Shown: positions 9,741-18,941 of the stretch, piece by piece | Numbering within the stretch: position 1 is the first letter of the stretch | Layout of the letters: each line of letters starts with the position of its first letter | NCBI GenBank assembly: GCA_002478115.1 | Contig: DLMH01000033.1 | Coordinates: 31,178-85,074, forward strand | Reading direction: 5' to 3' | Source of the DNA: Candidatus Acidiferrum typicum | GTDB taxonomy: Bacteria; Acidobacteriota; Terriglobia; Acidiferrales; UBA7541 | Length of the DNA: 53,897 nucleotides | Program-made: the position numbers and the translations under genes | Notes under the pieces: generated by a model | What the model saw: the letters and a program-made list of their open reading frames with translations, nothing else | Told to the model about the DNA's origin: nothing | Databases searched by the model: none

Positions 9741-12722
9741 ATGGACGTAGCCCAAGTACTCGACCGCGTCGTAGCGCGATTTATCGGCACGAAGCACGAA
9801 CGCGACCTCAAGAAACTCCAGCCGCTGGTTGACGCCATCAATGCCAAGGAAGCGGAGACGCAGGCGCTGAGCGACGAGCAGTTGAAGGAGCGGTTCGCGG
9901 CGCTGAAGACCCAGGTGCAGGAACAGTTGAAGGACAGCGATCCGGCGGAAGCTGCATACAAAGAGGAGCTGCGGCGGACGCTGGAGCCGATGATTGTGCC
10001 GGCGTTCGCACTGGTGCGGGAGGCGGGGCGGCGCTTCCTGAGGATGCGGCATTTCGACGTGCAACTGATCGGCGGGATGGTGCTGCACGCGGGCAAGATT
10101 TCGGAAATGAAAACGGGAGAAGGGAAGACGCTGGTGGCGACGCTGCCGGCGGCGTTGAATGCGCTGGCTGGCAGGGGCGTGCACCTGGTCACCGTAAATG
10201 ATTACCTGGCGCGGCGCGACGCGGAGTGGATGAGCCCGCTGTACAAGGCAATGGGATTGACGGTGGGCGTGATCGTGCACGATTTGGATGACGAGCAGAG
10301 GCGGGCGGCGTACGGCGCGGATTTGACGTACGGCACGAACAACGAATTCGGATTCGATTACCTGCGCGACAACATGAAATACGACCTGGCGAGCTGCGTG
10401 CAGCGCGGGCACCAATACGCCATCGTGGACGAAGTGGATTCGATCCTGATTGACGAAGCGCGAACACCGCTGATCATTTCGGGGCCTTCGGAAGAGTCCA
10501 CGGACAAGTATTTCAAGATCGACAAGATCGTTCCCAAGCTGATTCAGGACATCGATTACACGCTGGACGAAAAGCACCGCACGGCGACGCTGACGGAGGA
10601 AGGCTTCAGCAAGTGCGAACGGCTGCTGGGGCTGGGGAATTTGTCGGACATCAACAACGTGGAGATCATGCACCACGTGTACCAGGCGCTACGAGCGCAC
10701 ACGCTTTATAAGAACGATGTGGATTACGTGGTGAAAGACGGCGAAGTGATCATCGTGGACGAGTTCACGGGGCGCCAGATGCCGGGGCGGCGGTGGTCGG
10801 ACGGATTGCACCAGGCGGTGGAAGCGAAGGAAGGCGTGAAGATCGAGCGGGAGAACCAGACGCTGGCGACGATCACCTTCCAAAACTATTTCCGCATGTA
10901 CAAGAAGCTGTCCGGAATGACGGGAACCGCGGAAACGGAAGCGGCGGAATTCGGCAAGATTTACGACTTGGATGTGGTGGTGATCCCCACGAATCGGTTT
11001 CTGATCCGGAAAGAACATCGGGACGTCGTGTACCGCACGGAGAAGGAAAAATTCGAGGCGGTGGTGAACGGGGTGTTGCAGGAAGACAACACGCTGGCGA
11101 ACGGGATCCGGCACTATCACCAGCGCGGGCAACCGGTGCTGGTGGGGACAATTTCGATCGAGAAATCGGAAACGATCGCGGATTTGCTGAAGAAGTCCGG
11201 GGTACCGCACCAGGTGTTGAACGCCAAGCAGCACGAACGGGAATCGCGGGTCGTGGCGCAGGCGGGGCGCAAGGGCGCGGTGACCGTGGCGACAAACATG
11301 GCCGGGCGCGGCACGGACATCCTGCTGGGCGGCAATCCGGAGTTTTTGACGCGCGAACACTTTTTGAAGAACAAGCTGGCGATGCCGTACGCGGCGGCGC
11401 CGGCGGTGATTGGCGGAGAGAACGGGACGGAAAACGCGGCGCAGCCCGCGGTGCAGATGGTGCTGTTCCAGCACGAAGGGAAGATTTTTCAGGTGCCGCA
11501 GGACGCGTGGAGGCCGGTGTACGACACGTTCGCGGAGCAGTGCAAAGCGGAACACGACGAGGTGGTGGCGGTCGGCGGGCTGCACATCCTGGGCACGGAA
11601 CGCCACGAGGCGCGGCGCATTGACAATCAGTTGCGCGGGCGCGCGGGGCGCCAGGGCGATCCGGGGTCTTCGAGGTTCTTTTTGTCGCTGGAAGACGATT
11701 TGATGCGCATCTTCGGCGGGGAACGCGTAAAGCAACTGATGTTCCGGCTGGGAATGACGGAAGGCGTGCCGATCGAATCGCGGCTGATCTCCAGCCGGAT
11801 TGAGAACGCGCAGAAATCGGTGGAAGCGCAAAACTTTGACGCGCGCAAACACCTGCTGGAATATGACGATGTAATGAACAAGCAGCGCGAGACGATCTAT
11901 GGGATCCGGCGGTCGGCGCTGGAAGGGAAGGATCAGCGCGATTACGTGCTGGGAATCGCGGAGGATGTGGCGCTGGAAGCGGTGGACACGTATTGCCCGA
12001 AGGAGCAGCATCCGGGGCAGTGGAATGTGGCGCAGTTTCTGGCGGAAGTGCACAGCCAGTTTGGAATTGACGCGAAGGCCGCGGGCGCGGACCCCGTTAC
12101 GCTGAATCACGTCCAGTTGGCGGACGCGATGGTGGAAGCGGTGAAGAACCGCTACACGGAAAAGGAAAAGCAATTCAGCCCGGACCTGCTGCGTTGGCTG
12201 GAGCGGCGCATCATCCTGGATGTGGTGGACACGCAATGGAAAGACCACTTGCTCTCGCTGGATCATTTGAAGGAAGGAATCGGGCTGCGTGGGTATGGGC
12301 AGAAAGATCCGCTGGTGGAATTCAAGAAGGAAGCGTTCATTTTGTTCGAAGACATGATGACGCGGATTGACAACGAGACGGTGCGGTACCTGTTCCACGT
12401 GCAGATCCAGCAGAACGAGCCGCCACCGCAGGCGAGAGAACCCAGGCCGGGGCCGGTGCGAGCGCTGGCGGGTGGGGCTGCCGCAGCGGCTGCGAGCGCT
12501 GCTGCACGGGCGAATGAGCCGCCAGCGCAGCGTTTGCCGGATTTTGCGCGGGCGCTGGAACGCCGGCAAGAACGGCAACAGAAGGATCTTCAGTATCAGA
12601 CGGGCGCTGGCCAGGCCGAAGCGCCGAAACCGGTGCGCGCGGGCGCGAAGGTGGGGCGCAACGAACCGTGTCCGTGCGGGTCGGGGAAGAAGTATAAGAA
12701 GTGCCACGGCGCGAATAACTAG
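9741..12722 (+). CDS. secA: Preprotein translocase ATPase SecA
   Basis: The motor that drives unfolded preproteins through the SecYEG channel by ATP hydrolysis. The 993-residue product has the Walker A motif MKTGEGKT at 123-130, the DEVD box followed by [15 protein letters not shown], the [23 protein letters not shown] signature region of the second nucleotide-binding fold, and a C-terminal zinc-binding SEC-C motif ([14 protein letters not shown]) that contacts SecB and lipids. Between the two conserved halves there is a family-typical insertion with Ala-rich and charged segments. It is longer than the E. coli protein (901), mainly in the ATPase insertion and an Ala/Arg-rich C-terminal linker. 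ATG 9741 gives the expected N terminus. Family B repeats lie on both sides. Confidence 0.98.
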   Translation: MDVAQVLDRVVARFIGTKHERDLKKLQPLVDAINAKEAETQALSDEQLKERFAALKTQVQEQLKDSDPAEAAYKEELRRTLEPMIVPAFALVREAGRRFLRMRHFDVQLIGGMVLHAGKISEMKTGEGKTLVATLPAALNALAGRGVHLVTVNDYLARRDAEWMSPLYKAMGLTVGVIVHDLDDEQRRAAYGADLTYGTNNEFGFDYLRDNMKYDLASCVQRGHQYAIVDEVDSILIDEARTPLIISGPSEESTDKYFKIDKIVPKLIQDIDYTLDEKHRTATLTEEGFSKCERLLGLGNLSDINNVEIMHHVYQALRAHTLYKNDVDYVVKDGEVIIVDEFTGRQMPGRRWSDGLHQAVEAKEGVKIERENQTLATITFQNYFRMYKKLSGMTGTAETEAAEFGKIYDLDVVVIPTNRFLIRKEHRDVVYRTEKEKFEAVVNGVLQEDNTLANGIRHYHQRGQPVLVGTISIEKSETIADLLKKSGVPHQVLNAKQHERESRVVAQAGRKGAVTVATNMAGRGTDILLGGNPEFLTREHFLKNKLAMPYAAAPAVIGGENGTENAAQPAVQMVLFQHEGKIFQVPQDAWRPVYDTFAEQCKAEHDEVVAVGGLHILGTERHEARRIDNQLRGRAGRQGDPGSSRFFLSLEDDLMRIFGGERVKQLMFRLGMTEGVPIESRLISSRIENAQKSVEAQNFDARKHLLEYDDVMNKQRETIYGIRRSALEGKDQRDYVLGIAEDVALEAVDTYCPKEQHPGQWNVAQFLAEVHSQFGIDAKAAGADPVTLNHVQLADAMVEAVKNRYTEKEKQFSPDLLRWLERRIILDVVDTQWKDHLLSLDHLKEGIGLRGYGQKDPLVEFKKEAFILFEDMMTRIDNETVRYLFHVQIQQNEPPPQAREPRPGPVRALAGGAAAAAASAAARANEPPAQRLPDFARALERRQERQQKDLQYQTGAGQAEAPKPVRAGAKVGRNEPCPCGSGKKYKKCHGANN

Positions 12723-12778
12723 GAACGAAGCAGAAAAGTAATGGCGTGATGAGAGAATGAAAAGGCAAGAAGAGGATT

Positions 12779-12850
12779 CCTCAGGGGCTAAAGCCCAGTG
12801 GACCTTGAGAAGTTGATGGCGGACCTGAAGGTCCGACCCCCTAAAGAAAC
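12779..12850 (+). repeat. Double-hairpin repeat family B, variant stem
   Basis: Constant left half CAGGGGCTAAAGCCC. The right hairpin is CGGACCTGAAGGTCCG (12820-12835) instead of the GGGGCT stem, so both arms changed together. It ends with CCCCTAAAGAAA. It lies between secA and mrp. Confidence 0.8.
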
Positions 12851-12910
12851 GATGGGAATTACTGGTTCGAACTGAATCGAATTGAGTTGATCCGTAGGCG
12901 AAGGGGAAAC

Positions 12911-13753
12911 ATGCCACCAGGGACAATGCCGGGACAAATGCCGGAACGCCAGCCGATTCCGGGAGTGAAAAATCTGATAGCGGTTGCCAGCGGAAAAGGC
13001 GGCGTGGGGAAGACCACGGTGGCCGTGAATATGGCGCTGGCGCTCGGCAAGCTCGGCTATACGGTGGGATTGCTGGACGCGGACGTGTATGGGCCGAACG
13101 TGCCGATCATGCTGGGGTCCACGAGCGAGCCGATGGCGACGCCGCAGCAGCGGATTATGCCGGTTGATGCGCAGGGCGTGAGGATGATTTCGATGGGGCT
13201 GCTGAATCCCGGGGACAAGCCGGTGATCTGGCGCGGGCCGATGCTGCACAGCGTGATCACGCAATTTTTGCGCAGCGTGGACTGGGGAGAGCTGGATTAC
13301 CTGGTGATCGATTTGCCGCCGGGGACGGGTGATGTGCAACTGACGCTGATTCAGACGGTGGCGGTAACAGGAGCGGTGGTGGTGACGACGCCGTCCACGG
13401 TGGCGCTGGCGGACGTGCGCAAAGCGATTGAGATGTTCCGGCAGGTGAATGTGGAAGTGCTCGGGGTGGTGGAAAACATGAGCACGTTCCACTGCCCGCA
13501 TTGCGGGAAGGCCGTGGATATTTTCGGGCACGGCGAGGGCGCGAAGACGGCGGCGGAATATGGCGTGCCGGTGCTGGGCGAAGTGGAGATTGATCCGCGG
13601 ATACGGCTCGGCGGGGATACGGGGAAGCCGGTGGCGGCGCAGGGCGAATCGGCTCCGGCGGCGCAGAGCTTGTATCGCGTGACGAAAGCGGTGGTGGCGC
13701 GGCTGGCGGAATTGGCAGGAACGTCGGGTGGGCCGACAGTGCAGATCGATTGA
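12911..13753 (+). CDS. mrp: Mrp/ApbC/NBP35 Fe-S cluster carrier ATPase
   Basis: A P-loop ATPase that binds and delivers iron-sulfur clusters to apo-proteins. Seen in the 280-residue product: deviant Walker A SGKGGVGKTT near the N terminus, the DADVYGPNVP switch, DLPPGTGD, TTPSTVALADVRKA and a C-terminal CPHCG (CxxC) that ligates the shared cluster at the dimer interface. ATG 12911 is preferred because AAGGGGA lies six bases upstream and the product then starts MPPGTMPGQMPE; the open frame extends eight codons further to a TTG. The N-terminal DUF59/MIP18-like domain found in some Mrp proteins is absent. The gene follows secA but is separated by a repeat, so co-transcription is not assured. Confidence 0.95.
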   Translation: MPPGTMPGQMPERQPIPGVKNLIAVASGKGGVGKTTVAVNMALALGKLGYTVGLLDADVYGPNVPIMLGSTSEPMATPQQRIMPVDAQGVRMISMGLLNPGDKPVIWRGPMLHSVITQFLRSVDWGELDYLVIDLPPGTGDVQLTLIQTVAVTGAVVVTTPSTVALADVRKAIEMFRQVNVEVLGVVENMSTFHCPHCGKAVDIFGHGEGAKTAAEYGVPVLGEVEIDPRIRLGGDTGKPVAAQGESAPAAQSLYRVTKAVVARLAELAGTSGGPTVQID

Positions 13754-13859
13754 GGCTGATTCCTCAGGTCAATCAGGGGTTGGGGGCAATGGGAAACAAT
13801 TTGCGTCGATTTGGTGTCTAACAATGGTGAGTGGTGCTGCTGTTTTGCTTTCGTGTGAG

Positions 13860-15011
13860 ATGCTACCCCATCGAAACAACCTAAAGTTTGTGACACGCCT
13901 CGTTATTGGCTTATGTTTCGCGACTCTTTGCGATTTGCAGGTCTTCGCTGCGGAAGAACCAGGTTTCGTTACATTGAAGATTCACGGAGACGGCGGCGAG
14001 GTCGCGCAATTCCGCGCTTATCCGGAAAGCGCAGTGAAGTTGCTGTTTCCCAGCGGTGAGGCAATCCTTGAGCCGGATGCAAGTCCAGAAAAATGGCAGC
14101 CTCCATCGGTGGATATCCTGAAGAAAATTCACATTGCCAAGGTGTACGACTTAAAGCGGCGGTTCAATGTAATGGGTGTCTCTTTCGGCGACCAACTATT
14201 CATATTCGACGAGTTGTTTGGGAATGAAAATTCTGTGGCCATGAGCCAGCTCATGCGCGTGACTGGCGCTGCTCCAAAAAATCGTGCAGCAGCATTGAAT
14301 CTCGTCAAGCTCTATTTGGCGCTGTCCAACTACCGGCTTGAGGATCCTGCTCGATTCATGGCGTACAAGAGCAGTGAGTCTGAAAGGAAACATGCCACGG
14401 AAAATACGAGCAGCTTTGCGGACATGATCGGTCTTTCCCATTCGCCCGAGGCCGTTCGGGTGGGAGCTACATACCGTGTGGACTTCTTCACATACGATAC
14501 ACCGGGCGTTTCGGCGAAGATCAGTCATTGGAAGATAGATGTTGGCGCTGAGAATCTCAAAGAGCGTCTGTCCGAGCACCACGTTGGGTTTCACGAAACC
14601 TACTCGAAAGCAACCAGCGAGACAAAAGAGGCCAAGAACGCGATTCACTTCTCCGTTGCAATCATGGCCAATGGGATTACGGAAGACGGAGCGAGCACGG
14701 ATTTACAGTTCTGGGAGTCCTCCGATGGGCCAGGAGTGCACCGAGTCCATTACTATTACCAGTCTCATGAAAAGGCCGAAAAGCTGATGCAAGATTTTCT
14801 GGAGAAAGCGGTCGCCATTATTGAGAAGCGTCCTTGGCTGGACTCCGACGGAAAAGCGGTGGGGACGCAAGCGCTCGTGATCATGACAAACGAGGAGAAG
14901 AAGATTCTTTACGCGTCACAACTGTTCGAGGGTGAAACCAGTGTCCTTGAGCTCTCATGTGCCAGCTTAAGCAATCTTATGGCGGCACAGAATCGTCACC
15001 TTCCACATTAG
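13860..15011 (+). CDS. Exported protein of unknown function
   Basis: I do not recognise this 383-residue protein. ATG 13860 gives a good signal peptide (positive start, hydrophobic VTRLVIGLCFATL, cleavage near VFA/AEEPG). An alternative ATG at 13824 would add twelve residues before it. The mature part mixes charged helices and beta strands and has no recognisable catalytic motif. Base composition and codon use are visibly lower in GC than in mrp and hisS on either side, with many AT-ending codons, which suggests later acquisition. It stands alone between two housekeeping genes. Confidence 0.65.
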   Translation: MLPHRNNLKFVTRLVIGLCFATLCDLQVFAAEEPGFVTLKIHGDGGEVAQFRAYPESAVKLLFPSGEAILEPDASPEKWQPPSVDILKKIHIAKVYDLKRRFNVMGVSFGDQLFIFDELFGNENSVAMSQLMRVTGAAPKNRAAALNLVKLYLALSNYRLEDPARFMAYKSSESERKHATENTSSFADMIGLSHSPEAVRVGATYRVDFFTYDTPGVSAKISHWKIDVGAENLKERLSEHHVGFHETYSKATSETKEAKNAIHFSVAIMANGITEDGASTDLQFWESSDGPGVHRVHYYYQSHEKAEKLMQDFLEKAVAIIEKRPWLDSDGKAVGTQALVIMTNEEKKILYASQLFEGETSVLELSCASLSNLMAAQNRHLPH

Positions 15012-15055
15012 CAGCAATGATCTCAATCAACTTCGGCTGACAGTAATAGTGCAAG

Positions 15056-15090
15056 TTAAAGGCGCCCGCCTCAGAAGGCGGCCGCTACAG
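15056..15090 (+). repeat. Hairpin repeat family C
   Basis: Hairpin CCGCCTCAGAAGGCGG (15066-15081) followed by CCGCTACA. Same design at 17110, 24727, 34892 and 35003. Confidence 0.8.
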
Positions 15091-15222
15091 GAGATTTGCC
15101 GGATTCCTTGTCAGCGGGGGGAAGCGGATGCTATCGTGGGGTATTCGCGGAAGGTGCGCGGGTAGCGCAGGGGTTGGCTATCGTGTGGCCCTGCAATCAC
15201 TTACGGGGAATCTTGGGCGTCC

Positions 15223-15336
15223 TTGAAGCGCGTTCCTGACATTCGGGCGTATCGCGGGAAGTGGCCGGAGATTGCCGCATCCGCGTACATTGACGCGTCG
15301 GCGGTGATCATCGGTGAAGTGACGAGTGGTTGGTGA
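15223..15336 (+). pseudogene. Gamma-class carbonic anhydrase N-terminal remnant
   Basis: Starting at TTG 15223 the frame reads KRVPDIRAYRGKWPEIAASA followed by YIDASAVIIGEV, then stops at a TGA (15334-15336). This matches the first 30-35 residues of gamma-carbonic-anhydrase / YrdA-like left-handed beta-helix proteins (pattern IRxYRGxxPxIxxSAxIDxSAVIIGDV). The rest of the roughly 175-residue protein is missing. The match ends exactly where the GTGACGAG/GTGACTAG repeat begins. Inference: a gene truncated by deletion or by repeat expansion next to hisS. Confidence 0.62.
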
Positions 15337-15342
15337 CTAGAG
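15316..15342 (+). repeat. GTGACTAG-type short repeat
   Basis: GAAGTGACGAGTGGTTGGTG then ACTAG, at the break point of the carbonic-anhydrase remnant and directly before hisS. Confidence 0.5.
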
Positions 15343-15345
15343 GAC

Positions 15346-16881
15346 ATGGCGGAAAAAAGGAAATTTCAGGCGATTAAAGGGACGCGGGATCTGCTGCCGC
15401 CGGAGACGGAGTTGTGGAACCGGGTGGAGCAGACGGCGCGCGAGGTGTTTGGTGGATTTGGATTTGGGGAGATACGGTTGCCGATTTTTGAGCCGACGGA
15501 ATTGTTTGCGCGGTCTGTAGGTGTGGACACCGACATTGTGTCGAAAGAGATGTACAGCCTCATCGACAAGCCAGGCTGGTTGCCGGACATCCGCGATTTC
15601 AGCGTGACCCCCGATAATTATGTCAAAGCGGTTGAAGACGCATTACGCACCGGAGAGTTCCAGGCGACGGCCTCTAATGAGGTCGCTCTGGCCAAGCTGA
15701 GAGGGGAGCTGAATCTTTACAGGGCGAGGCTCGACCAGAATACAGTCGAACGAGCCGAAATGTTATTCCGGCTCAGAGCGAGTGCGATTCAGGTCGGAGA
15801 ATCGATCAGCTTGCGGCCGGAGGCGACGGCTTCGGTGTGCCGGGCTTACATTGAGCATGGGATGCAGGCGCTTACGCAGCCGGTGAAGCTGTACTACATG
15901 GGGCCGATGTTTCGGCGCGAACGGCCGCAGAAGGGGAGATACCGGCAGTTTTATCAGATTGGGGCGGAGGTGCTGGAGACCGTACCGCCGAACACGGACG
16001 CGACGAAAACAATTGGGAAAGACGCGGCGGTGGACGCGGAAGTGATCGAGATGGTGATGGCGTATTTCGCGCGGTTGGGACTGGAAGGCGTGCAACTGGA
16101 TATCAATTCGATTGGGCACAGCGCGCCGGAGTGCCGCCGTGGGTACGTTGAAAAACTGAAAGCCGAACTTGAAAAAGTGAAAGACAAGCTGGGGGCGGAC
16201 AGCCAGCGGCGGATTGAGACGAATCCGCTGCGCGTGCTGGATTCGAAGCTGGAGAGCGAGCAGGCGATTATCGAGAAGCTGCCGCGCATCGGCGATCACC
16301 TTTGCGCGGATTGCGCGAAGCACTACGCGGAAGTGAAACGGCAACTGGAATTGCGCGGCGTGGCGTATCAGGAGAATTGGCGGCTGGTGCGCGGGCTGGA
16401 CTACTACATGCGGACGACGTTTGAGATTACCGCGCGGGGCTTGGGTTCGCAGAATGCGGTGTGCGGCGGCGGGCGATATGATGGCCTGGTGGAATTGCTG
16501 GGCGGGCCGCCGACGAAGGGCATCGGATTTGCGATTGGCGAGGACCGCGTGATCCTTTCGCTGCAGGAAGCAGGGAAGGGCAGCGTGGCGCAGGGGCGCG
16601 ACGTGTACATCGCGTGGATGGGCGAGAAAACGCTGGCGACAGCGATTCGCGCGGCGCGGGATTTGCGGCAAGCGGGATTTCGCGTGGAGCTGCCGCCGGT
16701 GGAGCAGAAATTTGGGAAGGCGCTAGGGCAAGCGGATAAGCTGGGCGCGCGGTATGCGCTGATTTTGGGCGAGGATGAAGTGGCGAGCGGGCAGTGGACG
16801 GTGAAGACGCTGGCGGATGGGACGCAGGGGAAGTATAGCGAAGCGGAATTGGTGGAATTTTTGCGGAAGATGAAGAGTTGA
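15346..16881 (+). CDS. hisS: Histidyl-tRNA synthetase with an unusual inserted segment
   Basis: Charges tRNA-His with histidine. Class II motifs are present: FQAIKGTRDLLP at the start, SLRPEATASVCRAYIEHGM, MFRRERPQKGRYRQFYQIG (motif 2), RGLDYYMRTTFEI, GGRYDGLVELLGG, and a C-terminal anticodon-binding domain. At 511 residues it is about 80 longer than the usual 420-430. The excess lies between DTDIVSKEMYSLIDKPG and ESISLRPEATA (about residues 78-151, bases 15577-15798), where most HisRS have only a tight turn. The extra segment is helical and charged and uses AT-richer codons than the rest. Removing it restores the normal family sequence in frame. All catalytic motifs remain, so the enzyme is probably active. 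Confidence 0.96.
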   Translation: MAEKRKFQAIKGTRDLLPPETELWNRVEQTAREVFGGFGFGEIRLPIFEPTELFARSVGVDTDIVSKEMYSLIDKPGWLPDIRDFSVTPDNYVKAVEDALRTGEFQATASNEVALAKLRGELNLYRARLDQNTVERAEMLFRLRASAIQVGESISLRPEATASVCRAYIEHGMQALTQPVKLYYMGPMFRRERPQKGRYRQFYQIGAEVLETVPPNTDATKTIGKDAAVDAEVIEMVMAYFARLGLEGVQLDINSIGHSAPECRRGYVEKLKAELEKVKDKLGADSQRRIETNPLRVLDSKLESEQAIIEKLPRIGDHLCADCAKHYAEVKRQLELRGVAYQENWRLVRGLDYYMRTTFEITARGLGSQNAVCGGGRYDGLVELLGGPPTKGIGFAIGEDRVILSLQEAGKGSVAQGRDVYIAWMGEKTLATAIRAARDLRQAGFRVELPPVEQKFGKALGQADKLGARYALILGEDEVASGQWTVKTLADGTQGKYSEAELVEFLRKMKS

Positions 16882-16953
16882 TTCGAGGACGGAGCCACAG
16901 GAGAGGGGGAGCCCGCAGCGGCTGAAGAGGCCGCGGAAGAACTGGCTTGGGCC

Positions 16954-17041
16954 GTCATTCCGAGCGAAGCGAGGAATCTCTCTTTGGCGGAAACCCAAGA
17001 GAAGAGAGATTCCTCACTCCGCAGACTCCGTTCGGAATGAC
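16954..17041. repeat. Imperfect inverted repeat, 88 bp
   Basis: The left arm begins GTCATTCCGAGCGAAGCGAG and continues GAATCTCTCTT. The right arm is its near-perfect reverse complement, AAGAGAGATTCC...GGAATGAC. It would fold into one long hairpin between hisS and aspS. It resembles the widespread GTCATTCCGAGCGAAG mobile-hairpin class and could also end transcription of hisS. Confidence 0.75.
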
Positions 17042-17109
17042 GGAATGGTCATTTATCCGCAGCCTGTGAGGCCGTGCCTTGACGAAGAGATTGTTATGGC
17101 GCTGTGGAA

Positions 17110-17139
17110 AGCCTCAGGCCTGAAGGCCTGAGCTACAGG
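17110..17139 (+). repeat. Hairpin repeat family C, variant stem
   Basis: Hairpin CTCAGGCCTGAAGGCCTGAG (17113-17132) followed by CTACAG, 10 bases before the aspS start. Confidence 0.65.
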
Positions 17140-17149
17140 TGGGACTGAC

Positions 17150-18919
17150 GTGCTGGACTTTTTGGGGAATTTGAAGCGAACACATTATTGCGGGGCGCTG
17201 CGGGCGTCGGATGCGGGACGCGACGCGACGGTGATGGGCTGGGTGCACCGTCGGCGCGATTTGGGGAATTTGCTTTTTCTGGACGTGCGCGACCGCTCGG
17301 GAATCGTGCAGGTGGTGTTCAACAAAGAGACGCACCCGGAGGCGCACGCGAAGGCGGAGCAGGCGCGGAGCGAATTCGTGGTGGCGGTGGAAGGAAGAAT
17401 CACGAAGCGCGAAAAGGCGAACGCGGAAATTGCGTCGGGCGAAGTGGAGCTGGTGGCGATGAAGCTGCACATACTGAACAATGCGAAGACGCCGCCGTTT
17501 CCGATTGAGCAGGAAATCAACGCGTCGGAAGAGACGCGGCTGCGCTACCGGTACCTGGATTTGCGGCGGCCGAAACCGCACCGTAACTTGGCGCTACGGC
17601 ACAAGATTCTGCTGGAAATGCGCAAGACGATGGACGAGATGGGGTTCATCGAGGTGGAGACGCCGATGCTGACGCGCTCAACGCCGGAAGGCGCGCGCGA
17701 TTATTTGGTGCCCAGCCGCGTGCATCACGGGAAGTTTTATGCGCTGCCGCAATCGCCGCAGATTTTCAAACAGATTTTGATGATTGGCGGGCTGGACCGG
17801 TATTTCCAGATCGTGAAGTGTTTTAGGGACGAGGATTTGCGCGCGGACCGGCAGCCGGAGTTTACGCAGTTGGACGTGGAGATGTCGTTTCCGCGGCAAG
17901 AAGATATTTTCAGCGTGATCGAGAATGTGATGGTGCGGGCGTGCGCGGTGGCGGGAATTGAAGCGCAGGCGCCATTTCCGCACATGCTGTACAAAGAGGC
18001 GATTTGGAAATATGGCAGCGACAAGCCGGACATGCGGTTTGGGATGGAGCTGCACGAGGTGACGGATTGCTTTCCGGCGGAGGCAAAGCAGAAACTGCAG
18101 ATTGGCGGAAATATTTTCGCGCTGGCAGCACCGGGCGCGGCGGGGTATTCGCGGAAGCAATTGGATGAGCTCGCGGAGAAGGCGAAGGTTCTGGGCGCGC
18201 GCGGGGCGTATTTTGTGAAGGCGACGGCGGAGGGAATGACTTCGACCGTGGAAAAACTGATTGGCGCGGAGAACGTGAAGAAGCTGGTGGAAGCTTGCGG
18301 CGCGAAGACGGGCGATTTGGTGGTGGCGGTGTCCGCGAAGGAAGAGATCAAGGGGACGGAAGCGGCGGCGCTGGTGGCGGGGCAGATGCGGCTGCAGCTT
18401 GGGGAAGCGCTGGGGCAGATTGACAAGACGCAGTGGAAATTCTTGTGGCTGACGGGATTTCCGCTGTTTGAATGGAGCGAGACGGACAAGACGTGGGTGA
18501 GCGCGCAGCACCCCTTCACGGGAATTGTGGACGAGGATCTGGAGAAGCTGGAGACTGCGCCGTGGGAAGTGCGCTCGAAGGGCTACGATTTGGTGCTGAA
18601 TGGAGTGGAACTGGGGTCGGGGAGCATCCGAATTCACCGGCAGGATGTTCAGGAGCGGCTGTTCAAGGCGCTGGGATTGACGGAAGAGCAATTGCGGCGG
18701 CGATTTGGATTTTTCCTGGATGCGCTGACGTATGGGACGCCTCCGCACGGCGGGATTGCGCTGGGGCTGGACCGCGTGACGATGCTGCTGGCGGGGGAGA
18801 AGTCGATTCGCGAGGTGATTGCGTTTGCGAAGACGACGGCGGCGGTGGATTTGATGGCGGAATCTCCGAGCGAAGTGGACATAGAACAACTCGAGCAGTT
18901 GGGCATCAGGTTGAAGTAA
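17150..18919 (+). CDS. aspS: Aspartyl-tRNA synthetase
   Basis: Charges tRNA-Asp with aspartate; in bacteria lacking asparaginyl-tRNA synthetase it may also mischarge tRNA-Asn. The 589-residue protein has the bacterial-type layout: N-terminal OB-fold anticodon-binding domain (VMGWVHRRRDLGNLLFLDVR), class II motif 1 region (RYRYLDLRRP), FRDEDLRADRQPEFTQLDVE, a GAD insertion domain in the middle, and the C-terminal motif 3 GLDRVTMLLAGEKSIREVIAF. The start is GTG 17150, with no strong Shine-Dalgarno, right after a family C hairpin. It is the same strand as hisS, with 268 bases of repeat-filled spacer. Confidence 0.97.
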   Translation: MLDFLGNLKRTHYCGALRASDAGRDATVMGWVHRRRDLGNLLFLDVRDRSGIVQVVFNKETHPEAHAKAEQARSEFVVAVEGRITKREKANAEIASGEVELVAMKLHILNNAKTPPFPIEQEINASEETRLRYRYLDLRRPKPHRNLALRHKILLEMRKTMDEMGFIEVETPMLTRSTPEGARDYLVPSRVHHGKFYALPQSPQIFKQILMIGGLDRYFQIVKCFRDEDLRADRQPEFTQLDVEMSFPRQEDIFSVIENVMVRACAVAGIEAQAPFPHMLYKEAIWKYGSDKPDMRFGMELHEVTDCFPAEAKQKLQIGGNIFALAAPGAAGYSRKQLDELAEKAKVLGARGAYFVKATAEGMTSTVEKLIGAENVKKLVEACGAKTGDLVVAVSAKEEIKGTEAAALVAGQMRLQLGEALGQIDKTQWKFLWLTGFPLFEWSETDKTWVSAQHPFTGIVDEDLEKLETAPWEVRSKGYDLVLNGVELGSGSIRIHRQDVQERLFKALGLTEEQLRRRFGFFLDALTYGTPPHGGIALGLDRVTMLLAGEKSIREVIAFAKTTAAVDLMAESPSEVDIEQLEQLGIRLK

Positions 18920-18941
18920 TCCGCCCCGTCTCGGAGGTACT

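Larger units (their letters stand above)
15012..15345. other. Intergenic region with repeat and gene remnant
   Basis: Holds a family C hairpin repeat (15056-15090), the gamma-carbonic-anhydrase remnant (15223-15336) and a GTGACTAG-type repeat reaching to the hisS start. No complete gene. Confidence 0.7.

Noticed and set aside
15577..15798. Intein inside HisRS
   Set aside because: It is too short for an intein and lacks a Cys/Ser/Thr at the upstream junction and a His-Asn at the downstream one.
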